Position numbers and translations under genes: made by a program. Shown here in pieces: positions 37,625 through 46,466 of a stretch of 64,000 bases of DNA. This stretch comes from a virus. The notes beneath the pieces were generated by a model that did no database searches, was not told the DNA's origin, and saw only the letters and a list, made by a program, of their open reading frames with translations. Positions within the stretch are counted from its first letter, which is position 1; each line of letters begins with the position of its first letter. The stretch lies in the IMG/VR virus record IMGVR_UViG_3300037804_000367, positions 1-64,000 of that record; one strand, 5' to 3'.

Positions 37625-39604
37625 TTAGGAAAGGTCACCAATGTATTGAAGATCTTCAAGTTTTCCACTTTCGATTGCATCAGATACCTTTTCGATATCC
37701 TTAAACCATTTAAGAACTTTTGAAATGATAACCTTCTTCTGCTTACCATCAACCTTTTCAAAGTCTGTGTAGCTTTTAGTGATACCAAGTCTTGATGATA
37801 TATCAAATATCTTTTTCAAAGCTGCTTGTTTTTTATCATCAGCATTACCGGACGTAGCTTTTGCAAGCTTGGCAAAGCTTTCAATGAAACCTAACAATTC
37901 AGAATCGTATTTGAAATCAAAGAATTTCTTTTCGAAAGGGTTTGCTATTAATTCTTTATGATACATGCTCATGAAATATTCAGCTAGTGTATTGAACACT
38001 GGACTAAAAGCTGAAGCATAAGTATCGAGATCAGAAGCTTTCATGTCTTGAGGACCACTATTAGCTCTTGCATCATATCTAGCACTAGCTTTTGAATTCG
38101 GAACTTTTGCTCTGTCTGCACCAAAGTATTTTTGGGTACGTGTTAAGTAAGCTATGGCTCTTGCTCTAGTAAGAGCTTCATCAACTAATTTTACTTCACC
38201 AGTTTCTGGGTCATATCTTTTTACTTTATAATAATCTCCACCATTGCTCCAAATCATTACATGGTCTTGTGTTTTATTGTCAACACCAATAACCAAGCGA
38301 CCACCTTCAGCGGACAAGAAAGATTTTACTTCTGCTTTGTTCTTTAAGTCGGTCCACTCGAGATCGTCCTTAATAACTGAACCACTCTTAGTATCAAATG
38401 ATTTATGAATAGCTGAAACGGTTTTAGAATCTAAACCTAGTGAACTTAATCCTGATGCTTCCGTAACAATTGATTCATCTAAAAGAACTTCTAAGTCTTC
38501 AAATGATACTTCGACTGGTTCTGACCAACCCTTGCCTTCAGGTTTCTTATCAGCTTCTTTGTATTGGCCAGTAAGAGTATTGTAGCAAACATTTGTCATT
38601 CCATTGATACGTCTTGCTGAATCAGATTCAACGACACCACCTGTATCAATTGATTCATCTTTCTCAAGTCTATCTAGTAATGATGTTAGTTGTCTCGGAC
38701 GAAGATCAAACTTATCACATAATTGTTCAAATGATAACTCATGTTTGAGATACTCATCATAAATAGATTGATCTGTTGCTTCGTCTTCTTGTAAGGAAGT
38801 AGATTCAAGTACACTTGCCTTTCCATCAGTGTAGTCCCCTTCAGGTACTTCAATGAGTGTCCATCTACTAGTAGTGTATTTGTTTAATACATCTACAGCA
38901 TTTTTTATATCTTTACCAGCTAATGTTTGGATATGGAATTTGACTTTGATGCCACCGTTTTCAAGTTCGGTGCCTTTGAATTCTGGGAGAGTATTTAATA
39001 TACGGTAATTCAATACACCGTCAAAAGAATGCCCAACACCAGACGTGCGACCATTTTTTACAGTGAACCCTCTACCAGTATTGTACATTGATTTTGTTTC
39101 AGGATTGTAAAAGTATGGTTGACGTCCATCACTTTTCAACATTTGTACTTTCTTACCAGGAGTGCCACCATCTTCTGATTCAAGATCGGATAGTTCAAAC
39201 CATCTGCGATTAGGACCAAAAGTAACTAAGTATCTTCCATCGTCACCCATTCTATTAACACGACCCTTACGACCCTTGCTCTTAATGAAAACCTTATCAC
39301 CTTTATTGAATTGTTCTGTTATTACATCTTCAGCAATTGGTTCATCGACATCGTCCATGTGCTTCTTACCTTCAAGAGCATCAAGGACTCCATCTACAAC
39401 AGTGTCAGCAGTAAAGTTATAAGTTTGTAAAGGTGTTTCACCTGCTACATCTTCTATTTGTAATTTGTACGAACCATCTTCTTTCTCTACTAGGTAAATC
39501 ATTTCGCCGTAGAAGAATGCCATCCACACTGCTTTCTCTCCTCCATAAGCTGTAGAGTTTTCAAACTTTAATTCTGTTAAAACTGTCTGTAGTTCATCAG
39601 TCAT
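37625..39604 (-). CDS. putative internal head or structural protein
   Basis: 659 residues, acidic. A KOW-like segment (KGDKVFIKSKGRKGRVNRMG, about 100-120) and several short units resembling small SH3 or winged-helix folds are strung together. ITE, LQE and VTE motifs (about 95, 275 and 385) fit or nearly fit the T4 prohead-protease rule. The exact late promoter 37 bases upstream supports a virion role. I infer a protein packaged in the head with DNA, as for the 541-residue protein at 22361. Confidence 0.5.
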   Translation of the reverse strand: MTDELQTVLTELKFENSTAYGGEKAVWMAFFYGEMIYLVEKEDGSYKLQIEDVAGETPLQTYNFTADTVVDGVLDALEGKKHMDDVDEPIAEDVITEQFNKGDKVFIKSKGRKGRVNRMGDDGRYLVTFGPNRRWFELSDLESEDGGTPGKKVQMLKSDGRQPYFYNPETKSMYNTGRGFTVKNGRTSGVGHSFDGVLNYRILNTLPEFKGTELENGGIKVKFHIQTLAGKDIKNAVDVLNKYTTSRWTLIEVPEGDYTDGKASVLESTSLQEDEATDQSIYDEYLKHELSFEQLCDKFDLRPRQLTSLLDRLEKDESIDTGGVVESDSARRINGMTNVCYNTLTGQYKEADKKPEGKGWSEPVEVSFEDLEVLLDESIVTEASGLSSLGLDSKTVSAIHKSFDTKSGSVIKDDLEWTDLKNKAEVKSFLSAEGGRLVIGVDNKTQDHVMIWSNGGDYYKVKRYDPETGEVKLVDEALTRARAIAYLTRTQKYFGADRAKVPNSKASARYDARANSGPQDMKASDLDTYASAFSPVFNTLAEYFMSMYHKELIANPFEKKFFDFKYDSELLGFIESFAKLAKATSGNADDKKQAALKKIFDISSRLGITKSYTDFEKVDGKQKKVIISKVLKWFKDIEKVSDAIESGKLEDLQYIGDLS

Positions 39605-39640
39605 TATAATATCCCGTTGTGTTAAATTTAGCTATGTAGT

Positions 39641-39648
39641 TATTTATA
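39641..39648 (-). promoter_or_regulatory. T4-type late promoter (leftward)
   Basis: Exact TATAAATA on the minus strand, 37 bases upstream of the 659-residue gene. Confidence 0.8.
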
Positions 39649-39653
39649 GAATG

Positions 39654-40067
39654 TTACAATGAATCTACGTACAGTTCTAATAGAGATATTTGATTTTTAT
39701 GAACTACCTTTGCTGCCTCTTCAATGTCAAAATATCTTCCGTCTTGATTCTCAGGTAGACCTTTTCTATATCCATCAGCAATGATATTTGAACTTATATA
39801 TTTCTCAGTGCCATCGCCTTCGTAAATGAAAGCATTAATCTTCTTACCTTGCTTTACGTCTCCACTACCTTGAAGATAAACTAATCGATCAGGATGGTCA
39901 ATAGTAAGTCCAGTTTCTTCTTCAAATTCTCTGATAGCAGCTTGCTTTATATCTTCACCTTGTTCCACTCCGCCCTTTGGGATTCCCCAACCGTCACTAC
40001 CAGTGGGATTGATATAAAATATTTTATTCTCATGTCTAAGAATGATTCCTGCTGTTTGCCTTTGCAT
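39654..40067 (-). CDS. Nudix hydrolase
   Basis: 137 residues. GGVEQGEDIKQAAIREFEEE followed by TGL (about 32-54) is a complete Nudix box (GX5EX7REXXEEXG). GWGIPKGG precedes it, as in diadenosine/ADP-ribose-type hydrolases. T4 has a comparable NudE. The substrate is unknown; hydrolysis of dinucleoside polyphosphates or NAD breakdown products would fit the NAD genes nearby. Confidence 0.9.
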   Translation of the reverse strand: MQRQTAGIILRHENKIFYINPTGSDGWGIPKGGVEQGEDIKQAAIREFEEETGLTIDHPDRLVYLQGSGDVKQGKKINAFIYEGDGTEKYISSNIIADGYRKGLPENQDGRYFDIEEAAKVVHKNQISLLELYVDSL

Positions 40068-40179
40068 AATACTTTTCCTTTTCTAAAAACTAATGGGTAG
40101 GGACTCTCAAAACTACCTCGTGTTGTTTCATATACATTGGAACATCGACTGTCCCTTGATAGATCCTTTTTATTTATCA

Positions 40180-40479
40180 TTAGCTTACATTGTTATCCGA
40201 TACAAAGATGAAGCTACAAAGTTCACCATGAACATTATTACCAGTTGCAATTATAAAGTCATCAAAGTGATCAATGTTTTTATGAAGCTGCAATTTAAAC
40301 TGGCCATCTTCACTTTTGATTTGTTTAGTTGTTGGTTTATTTAACCAACACAATAACATATTATCTTTTCCTTCCATCCAAAATATATTTCTCTCATCTC
40401 TGAGAATAGTTTGAACACCTAACGATAATTTCAAATCACTTAATTGTTTTAACACTTTATCTACAACACTAAAATTCAT
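40180..40479 (-). CDS. hypothetical protein
   Basis: 99 residues from the ATG at 40479, which has GGAGA 8 bases upstream. Beta-rich (ILRDERNIFWMEGKDNMLLCWL). It shares a base with the stop of the upstream zinc-ribbon gene. No family recognised. Confidence 0.55.
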   Translation of the reverse strand: MNFSVVDKVLKQLSDLKLSLGVQTILRDERNIFWMEGKDNMLLCWLNKPTTKQIKSEDGQFKLQLHKNIDHFDDFIIATGNNVHGELCSFIFVSDNNVS

Positions 40480-40655
40480 TACGGCATCTCCATCCAGTCG
40501 CCCATATTGCCACAACGCTTCATGTAATCTTGTCCACCATCAACAGCTACACTCTTACATGGACACCATTTAAAATCATGACGAGTCTTACTCTCAATTA
40601 TAGTAAGACACTTCAAACATTTTATTCTGTTTCTTTCTGGTTTTGATTCTTGCAT
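40479..40655 (-). CDS. small zinc-ribbon protein (DUF7695-like)
   Basis: 58 residues (MQESKPERNRIKCLKCLT...). CLKC, IESKTRHDFKWCPC and VDGGQDYMKR match a small zinc-ribbon family widespread in phages. An AGGAAG site lies 7 bases before the ATG. It overlaps the end of the 84-residue gene by 34 bases. Confidence 0.75.
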   Translation of the reverse strand: MQESKPERNRIKCLKCLTIIESKTRHDFKWCPCKSVAVDGGQDYMKRCGNMGDWMEMP

Positions 40656-40876
40656 GATATATCTTCCTGTTGTTTTATTTGTTTTAAACTTTCTAAAAAC
40701 TGTAGAAGGTTTGAGTTATGATTAATCACAGTATTGAATAATAAATCAAATTGTGGAGAGTTTAATTGTACATCATATTTTTCAGCTAATTGCTTCATTA
40801 GTTTAAATATGTCGCCATCATCTTGTTCGGTAAACGTCCAAAGCCAATCACCGTTGTCTAATTGTTCCTCAATCAT
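40622..40876 (-). CDS. hypothetical protein
   Basis: 84 residues, acidic N-terminus (WTFTEQDDGDIFKLM), Gln/Lys-rich end, helical. No family recognised. Overlaps the genes on both sides by 8 and 34 bases. Confidence 0.55.
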   Translation of the reverse strand: MIEEQLDNGDWLWTFTEQDDGDIFKLMKQLAEKYDVQLNSPQFDLLFNTVINHNSNLLQFLESLKQIKQQEDISCKNQNQKETE

Positions 40877-41207
40877 GTTGTGTCCTTTGCATTAATTTTA
40901 TTAAACCTATTGCAGCTGCCCATCCTTTTTCAGTTGGCTCTAACCTAGCGAATGGAGCTATATCATTTTGACTGAAATGTGGATCTAATTTATTATGGGA
41001 TAGTATCTTTGCTAGATGATAATTATATACACAAATCTTATTACCTTCATAGTTATTACAGTCAGGATAAACAATTTTGATTACACACCAATCATAAAAA
41101 CTTTGACTCTTAACTATTTTATAATTAGTTGCTACAGGGTTTCCTGATCTGTAAACATATTCAACATCATTGCTACTACAACTTCTACTAAAAGGAGATA
41201 GACCCAT
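40869..41207 (-). CDS. hypothetical protein
   Basis: 112 residues, no family recognised; one possible SCSS cluster at the N-terminus and a mixed alpha/beta body. Overlaps both neighbours slightly. Confidence 0.55.
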   Translation of the reverse strand: MGLSPFSRSCSSNDVEYVYRSGNPVATNYKIVKSQSFYDWCVIKIVYPDCNNYEGNKICVYNYHLAKILSHNKLDPHFSQNDIAPFARLEPTEKGWAAAIGLIKLMQRTQHD

Positions 41208-41416
41208 TATAGTTTCCTATTACTTTTTATTACATCAGGCATCGGCTCGCCATACATTTCATGCAAATATAATTTTTGCTTATATGTTGTTAAGTCCAAC
41301 CCATACTTCTTACAATCAATTGCTTGTTGTAGTCCTTTCTCGCTACACGTATGACCATGATAGTGAGTATCATGATCATCCCAGTTTACAAAATCTCCAC
41401 ACTTGTCACATTTCAT
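41207..41416 (-). CDS. small zinc-finger-like protein
   Basis: 69 residues. CDKCGDF at the start with a following HDTHYHGHTC provides likely zinc ligands. Function unknown; stop and next start overlap by one base. Confidence 0.55.
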   Translation of the reverse strand: MKCDKCGDFVNWDDHDTHYHGHTCSEKGLQQAIDCKKYGLDLTTYKQKLYLHEMYGEPMPDVIKSNRKL

Positions 41417-41418
41417 GA

Positions 41419-41628
41419 TTAAGTAATCTTGTTTGCGTTGATGGTATCTTGGATATCTTTATGATTAAGATTAACCGTAATGCCATCACGCATCTTTGTC
41501 ATCATGTCAGTTGTATAAGCAGTAAGAAGATCACTAGCTCGTTGTGCAGCTAATCTCCCAGCACTAGGACTTGGCATTGTCTTGAGATCTATTCTATGCT
41601 GTAGAACTATTTCGTTGATGCTTTCCAT
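41419..41628 (-). CDS. hypothetical protein
   Basis: 69 residues, helical, no family recognised. Lies between the metallophosphoesterase and a zinc-finger-like gene in one leftward operon. Confidence 0.5.
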   Translation of the reverse strand: MESINEIVLQHRIDLKTMPSPSAGRLAAQRASDLLTAYTTDMMTKMRDGITVNLNHKDIQDTINANKIT

Positions 41629-41643
41629 TATAATGTTCCTTTG

Positions 41644-42207
41644 TTAATGATGATCGTCAGTTACAATTTCTTGTTTATGATTTCTCATATTGTTTTTCTT
41701 AATGCTGTCAATCTCAGAAAGGATCTGTTCAACACTAACTGGTTTCCAATCCCAACAATCGACTCCTACATCAAGACGAAGCTTTGTGCCATCATGTTTA
41801 AGATTACCATGACAATGACCATGTAGCATGATCGTTCCTCTGTATTGTCCGTTCCATGATACCATAGGGTAGTGACTTAGAACAAACTTCTGAGTTCCAA
41901 CTTTGATCTCTTTATAGTCACCGCTCCAAGCACACCCTTCACTATTTCTAAATGATTTATCATGGTTTCCAAAGATCCAATGAATGTGACCATTAAGTCT
42001 CCTGAATAGATTCTCCACCTGGGACTTTTTATTTACAAACGCGAAGTCCCCTAGCATGTAGATGTCGTCTTGAGGATCAACAAGTTCATTCCAATTACTA
42101 ATCATTGCTTCATTCATTTCGTCTACATTTGCAAACGGACGATTACTAAATCTAATAATGTTCTTATGATTGAAATGTAGATCAGATGTAAACCATGTAC
42201 GTTTCAT
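41644..42207 (-). CDS. metallophosphoesterase
   Basis: 187 residues. TSDLHFNHKN (start), MLGDFAF, IFGNHDK, LSHYPMVSW and MLHGHCHGN give the full calcineurin-like metal-binding set. This compact form with RPF after the first motif is common in phages and bacteria (YfcE/phosphoesterase-like). Substrate unknown. It is unrelated in detail to the enzyme at 18842. Confidence 0.9.
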   Translation of the reverse strand: MKRTWFTSDLHFNHKNIIRFSNRPFANVDEMNEAMISNWNELVDPQDDIYMLGDFAFVNKKSQVENLFRRLNGHIHWIFGNHDKSFRNSEGCAWSGDYKEIKVGTQKFVLSHYPMVSWNGQYRGTIMLHGHCHGNLKHDGTKLRLDVGVDCWDWKPVSVEQILSEIDSIKKNNMRNHKQEIVTDDHH

Positions 42208-42395
42208 TTTATACTTTCCTTTATTAGTTCAAGTGATATACAAACATTGCAATCACATCTAGTAACGTCAAGTGCCATTACTTTATTATAGAATGAAGAT
42301 AGTTTACCAAACTCACTATTAACATCTTTGCACTTTGTACAAAGGCCGTTCTTGAATGACAAACCATTCTTTCCACATCCGTTACATTGTTCCAT
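42204..42395 (-). CDS. small zinc-ribbon protein
   Basis: 63 residues with CNGCGKNGLS, CTKC, then CDCNVC. Probably two zinc knuckles. Overlaps the metallophosphoesterase start by 4 bases. Confidence 0.6.
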   Translation of the reverse strand: MEQCNGCGKNGLSFKNGLCTKCKDVNSEFGKLSSFYNKVMALDVTRCDCNVCISLELIKESIK

Positions 42396-42400
42396 ATTTG

Positions 42401-42904
42401 TCAGTCAATTGCTCTTGTTAGTGTTGGCGGAGTACTAAGCTTGAATGGTTTATCTGCTAACATGTAGTTACCAGCCCACTCTACGTATGTACCGTCTGTA
42501 GTAAAGAAGAAGATGCCATCACCATTAGTTCCGTATGAACCATCCTCTGCAGGACTAGGCAGTGTTACTGATCCACCATGCGTCCTTTTTAATTGTTCAG
42601 GGTTCGTGATCTGTGAATTTACAGAACTAACCTTTCCTTTGATAGAATAGAACGCCATGATCCTTCCATAGCTAACAAGATAGATATAACTTACTTTGTT
42701 TTCATTATTCCATAAATTGGTTCGCTTATTAATATTCTCACGTTCCAAACTCCATTGCAATGATACAGGAGGTTGTGCAGTCAGGAGTCGAGCTTGATTT
42801 TCTTCAGTTTGTTTCTGTTCCTTTTCCGATGTACCTTTTGGCTCACAAGCAGTGAATAGAGATAGCATGAGGATGGACATTAGTACTAGCATTAGTTTTT
42901 TCAT
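42401..42904 (-). CDS. phage lipoprotein
   Basis: 167 residues. The signal peptide ends in the lipobox LFTAC (residues 16-20). The mature part has SLERENINKRTNLWNNENKV, then SYIYLVSYGRIMAFYSIKGK, a pattern I recognise from lipoproteins of unknown function in many large phages. Expected to be anchored in the host envelope early in infection. Confidence 0.75.
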   Translation of the reverse strand: MKKLMLVLMSILMLSLFTACEPKGTSEKEQKQTEENQARLLTAQPPVSLQWSLERENINKRTNLWNNENKVSYIYLVSYGRIMAFYSIKGKVSSVNSQITNPEQLKRTHGGSVTLPSPAEDGSYGTNGDGIFFFTTDGTYVEWAGNYMLADKPFKLSTPPTLTRAID

Positions 42905-42938
42905 ATTGGGTATTCCTTTTGTTTGTTTTTGTTTGGGG

Positions 42939-43361
42939 TTAGTTAAGTTGGTGTGGTAAGTTGTTGTCTTTAAAGATGTTTCGATTCAACATCTTAGATC
43001 TGGCATTGTACTTGGATCGCATATCCTCCATTTGATATACAAGTCCGTCTGCGATTGACCTTAGCCTAGAGAACTCTTGTTTGTCTTCAAAGGTCCATTT
43101 GTCTCTATCACCTGCGTCTGTCTTAAATGTTTCAACACTTTTATTTGATATGTCGATCTTTTGTTTGATTGCACCATAGTCTTCATGTTGTTGCTTGAAC
43201 CATTCGTATTGAAAGATTACATTGTCACCATCAAGAGTACGATCCATTATCTGAGTACCAGTTGTGCAAGCCCTGCCAACCACTAACAAAATTATCATCA
43301 TACATACTACACCAAAACCTACGAACACATTCTTCATTTGTATTACCTTTATTATATTCAT
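42939..43361 (-). CDS. conserved phage membrane protein
   Basis: 140 residues. One N-terminal transmembrane segment (about 12-30) is followed by an extracytoplasmic helical domain with NVIFQYEWFKQQHEDYGAIK and YNARSKMLNRNIFKDNNLP, typical of a membrane protein found in many phages. Function unknown. First gene after the early promoter at 43399. Confidence 0.75.
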   Translation of the reverse strand: MNIIKVIQMKNVFVGFGVVCMMIILLVVGRACTTGTQIMDRTLDGDNVIFQYEWFKQQHEDYGAIKQKIDISNKSVETFKTDAGDRDKWTFEDKQEFSRLRSIADGLVYQMEDMRSKYNARSKMLNRNIFKDNNLPHQLN

Positions 43362-43398
43362 TTTTGTTTCCTTACTACATCTTTCGTTTACCTATACT

Positions 43399-43426
43399 AA
43401 TATACACTGTTAACTAGATAAGTCAA
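43399..43426 (-). promoter_or_regulatory. conserved early promoter (leftward)
   Basis: Minus-strand TTGACT (43426-43421), 16-base spacer, TATATT (43404-43399). Confidence 0.8.
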
Positions 43427-43455
43427 CCTCAAAGTCAAACTATTTGCAATAAAAA

Positions 43456-43722
43456 TTATCCTATACATTTCCACATTGTTGCTATTATATTATCAACCTG
43501 TTTATGAACATCTTTCATAGTAGGCTCTTCTAGGGGCACACCACAAAAGTTTCCACTGTAAAAACTCCAGCCTTGATGATCCTCAGTGTAATACACAGAC
43601 CCAAACCCTATAACCTTGTTAACCGTAAAGTAATATGAAGGCTCACAATCACATTCATCTTCACAATCACAATAATCTGTTAGGCATCTAACATTACTAT
43701 CTTTGTATCTATGAGTGCTCAT
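43456..43722 (-). CDS. small acidic cysteine-containing protein
   Basis: 88 residues. An unusual run DYCDCEDECDCEPSYY (about 16-31) alternates Cys with acidic residues; the rest is beta-rich. No family recognised. Follows queC by 3 bases. Confidence 0.55.
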   Translation of the reverse strand: MSTHRYKDSNVRCLTDYCDCEDECDCEPSYYFTVNKVIGFGSVYYTEDHQGWSFYSGNFCGVPLEEPTMKDVHKQVDNIIATMWKCIG

Positions 43723-43725
43723 TAT

Positions 43726-44382
43726 CTAGTTATCCTTATTGTGTTTACGAAGCAGCTTCGCCTTGTATGTGCTAGCTTTGTTATTGATACAACAATTGCA
43801 CTTTCCACACGGCCGCCCTTTTTTACCCTCAGTACCTTCACAGTACCAACATAAGTGAGATAGAGTTGACTCGCGCATGTCATTAATAACATCAGCCTTA
43901 GTATTAAATATGAGAGGTAGCTTTAGTCCGTCTACCTTCTTACCATTTATAATAGCAAGATGCTTCCATATTTGTTTGGCACTATGTATCAGTTCACTAT
44001 CATAATCATCCTTGAGCCAACTTATGTATACATCCTCATCCATCTTACTCATCATACTAGCTAGAGAGATCCATAAGCTAGGCTGACAGCCCTGACCATG
44101 TAGTTGATTGTGTAGGTCTATAGTTAGCTCTTGATGATCCCAATCACAAATGTCATAAATCTTTAACATACGTTTCTTTAATTTCTTCCTAGCCTTCTTC
44201 TCCATCTTTTGTTGACGATTGGAGATCTGATCAATATCAAACGCAATTGTTCTTACACTACCCGGAGTACTGTTTTGAAGAATGTTGATTAGAGTTAGAG
44301 TAGAATCGAGACCGCCCGTCCATAGTACTAACTTGTTTGTACTAGCTTCATTAGTTTTTATCATCTTTATATTAACCTTTGA
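43726..44382 (-). CDS. queC: 7-cyano-7-deazaguanine (preQ0) synthase, QueC-like
   Basis: About 218 residues from the ATG at 44382; the start is uncertain because no strong ribosome-binding site is visible and an upstream start at 44415 is possible. LVLWTGGLDSTLTL is the PP-loop that binds ATP. The C-terminal CWYC and CGKCNCC supply the zinc site, as in QueC. It turns CDG into preQ0. With QueE (21520) it gives two steps of the deazaguanine pathway. The mid-part is more divergent than in cellular QueC. Confidence 0.85.
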   Translation of the reverse strand, partial: SKVNIKMIKTNEASTNKLVLWTGGLDSTLTLINILQNSTPGSVRTIAFDIDQISNRQQKMEKKARKKLKKRMLKIYDICDWDHQELTIDLHNQLHGQGCQPSLWISLASMMSKMDEDVYISWLKDDYDSELIHSAKQIWKHLAIINGKKVDGLKLPLIFNTKADVINDMRESTLSHLCWYCEGTEGKKGRPCGKCNCCINNKASTYKAKLLRKHNKDN

Positions 44383-44415
44383 CATTACGTTTAATCTTAA
44401 AAAAATTTTACACAC

Positions 44416-45441
44416 TGTTGTTGTTTAACCGTTATACAATGCACTATTGTCCTTGGGGAGATAGCATGGGTTATAGTGACTTGAATTTTAACCATTATTG
44501 ATTTGTTGGTTATTTTAGTAGACTAGTCTTTGGTATAACCTTTATGTGTTGTTTGTTGTGTAATGCATGTATTATATTATCTTAGCAAGTTGCGTTATAG
44601 TTACATCATATCCACGAATTAGTACAGTTATTATACGATCGTTGTATACAACTATGTACATGGGTGTATTGATTTACCCTATCGTTGATCGAGAAGTTAT
44701 TAGACCGTAGGACAAAAGCTGCTTAGCACATTGCCGTTGAATGAGCCGTTTTACGCAAAAATCGTAAAAACGCTATATACACGTATTTTAGCTATTGAGA
44801 TAACGTCTCACGCAGATTGCGGTATACTAGCCGTTAGTACACGATTTAAGTAATCATAGATACAACAACTCGTTATACGTAGGAATGCGTAAGATATAGT
44901 TTTTGGTATAAACGTCGTTATGAATAGTTGTATTATTCAATAATAGCATTTGACCATATACTAATACAATTGGTAATACATTCTACTACGAATAAAGGTA
45001 TCATAACGTATTCCATGCATTCATAAGTGATCATAACGTGTTATATCAATTACTAAGTGATCATATCGTGTTATATAAGGTAAACCGTCCCTTTACCTAG
45101 GGAAAAAAGTGTTATTTAGAAATTCATAGCGGTTTCTACGCGTTTCTAAGCGATCCTATCAGTTTCTATACCGGATATTGGGGTAAATTGCGTATATTAT
45201 CAGTAAAACCATTGCTCTTCCCGGGGAATACTCCACCTGACACGTGTTTATTCGGTGATTAGGGTAATAAACTAGTTGATATTAGTCAATACTGGGTTAA
45301 ATATTGCAAAATAGTCTGGATAATAGTATGTTAAGCGGGAATATTAGTAAAAACCGTCTCTCTTCCTGCAGAGACCTCGAACATACGCGTGTTTATTCGG
45401 CGATTGGGTCAATAAACGACATATAAATCAAGGAACATTGT
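44416..45441. other. 1-kb non-coding region with repeats and hairpins
   Basis: No convincing gene on either strand. The left part (44420-45000) is full of short TAAC/GTTA-rich words. A 23-bp direct repeat lies at 45024 and 45054. Towards the rightward gene there are three blocks with a G/C hairpin of the type CTCTTCCCGGGGAA or CTCTTCCTGCAGAG. Two of these are followed by GTGTTTATTCGG(T/C)GATT and then AATAAAC. It could be a replication origin or a complex regulatory leader for the gene at 45442. Confidence 0.5.
45024..45076. repeat. 23-bp direct repeat, two copies
   Basis: TAAGTGATCATAACGTGTTA plus TAT at 45024-45046 and the same with one change at 45054-45076, a 30-base period (about three helical turns), as in iterons. 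Confidence 0.8.
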
Positions 45442-45939
45442 ATGATAGCTCTTATAACTGCTGCTTGGGACAAGATTTCGAGCGTAGTTGGTGATGAAAC
45501 CACTATTACTCCGGATACTTACGAGTATCTTGGGGTAAAATTCACTAATGGAGAGACAAAACTGTTAGATATCGGTGATGACTTCGAGAAAAGGCACTTA
45601 GAAAGTATATTTCCCATCATTTCCGAGTATGGATACAGTTCTTTAACTGCAATTGGCCCTAATAATGGATTTTATATCATTCCAAAGGATAGTTCTTACA
45701 ATTTAACCATTGCTTGGCGCTATGAAGGCACTACTTTGGGTCAAATAGGTTCATTTAATGAGCAAAGTGAAGTAATTGAGCGCAAGCACCCGATGTTTTT
45801 TGCTGATCACATCTGTAATAGTTGTTTGAAGCCTATTACTATATGTAAATGTGAACAATTAAGTCATCCGATCGATCATTTTGGTGGTCCAGGTACTGCT
45901 TGGGGTGGTCCAGGACCAATTGAAGTAATGAAAGGGTAA
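45442..45939 (+). CDS. hypothetical protein
   Basis: 165 residues on the plus strand, alone between two repeat-rich regions, with AAGGA 8 bases before the ATG. A beta-rich body, then CNSCLKPITICKC (zinc-ligand-like), then a Gly/Pro-rich tail with two WGGPGP-type units (HFGGPGTAWGGPGP). No family recognised. Its isolation between repeats suggests a role in, or control by, this region. Confidence 0.6.
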   Translation: MIALITAAWDKISSVVGDETTITPDTYEYLGVKFTNGETKLLDIGDDFEKRHLESIFPIISEYGYSSLTAIGPNNGFYIIPKDSSYNLTIAWRYEGTTLGQIGSFNEQSEVIERKHPMFFADHICNSCLKPITICKCEQLSHPIDHFGGPGTAWGGPGPIEVMKG

Positions 45940-46017
45940 ACTTTTATCAAAAACTGACTAAAAACAGTCAACTTTTGTGGTAGGGCACCCACCTCCCTTG
46001 GTATAACAATATCAGCT

Positions 46018-46346
46018 AGACCTTTTTCGATCGTTTTATGTCTCAACGCGCGACCAAAAAAAATAAATATTGTATATCGCGTAGTGCACAAGTGTAGTAC
46101 ACAATAATTTGGCAGTATTTTATAAGTGACCTTTGTAATACATCTTTAAAAGTATAACGAAATCGTTTTTGCTTAATAATTGGCAAACATTTAAAAGTAT
46201 AACAAAATCGGCAAGACCTTTTTCGATCGATTTAGGTCTAACACGTGACCAAAAAAAATAAATATTGTATATCGTGGACTAGTATAGCGTAGTGCACAAT
46301 ATTTTGGCAGTATTTTCCGTAGACCTTTTTCGATCGATTTAGGTCT
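46018..46346. repeat. long imperfect direct repeats with AGACCT...AGGTCT palindromes
   Basis: Three copies of AGACCTTTTTCGATCG(AT) ending in AGGTCT or a variant start at 46018, 46214 and 46321. The first two continue for about 100 bases with shared CGACCAAAAAAAATAAATAT, TGTATATCG, AGTGCACAA and TTTGGCAGTATTTT. Between them TTTAAAAGTATAAC(G/A)AAATCG is itself duplicated (about 46145 and 46190). AT-rich iterated sequence of this kind often marks an origin. Confidence 0.75.
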
Positions 46347-46412
46347 GTAGCATTATTTCAGCATTTTACCTAATAGTCGATTTCGTTAACGAGTTTTTTT
46401 GTTATAAAACAA

Positions 46413-46446
46413 AAAAAGACTTACCAAATGAATGATAAGTCTTTTT
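46413..46446 (-). terminator. terminator after the DUF1523 gene
   Basis: 11-bp stem AAAAAGACTTA / TAAGTCTTTTT with a 12-base loop; the T-run lies downstream for leftward transcripts. Confidence 0.88.
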
Positions 46447-46466
46447 AAAATTTGATTATGTTTGTT

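Noticed and set aside
37625-37806. Extended N-terminus of the 461-residue protein reaching 37806
   Set aside because: It would overlap the 659-residue gene by 180 bases in another frame and encodes low-quality basic sequence; the ATG right after that gene's stop is better.
45422-45429. Late promoter TATAAATC for the gene at 45442
   Set aside because: It lies too close to the ATG: transcription would start after the ribosome-binding site.
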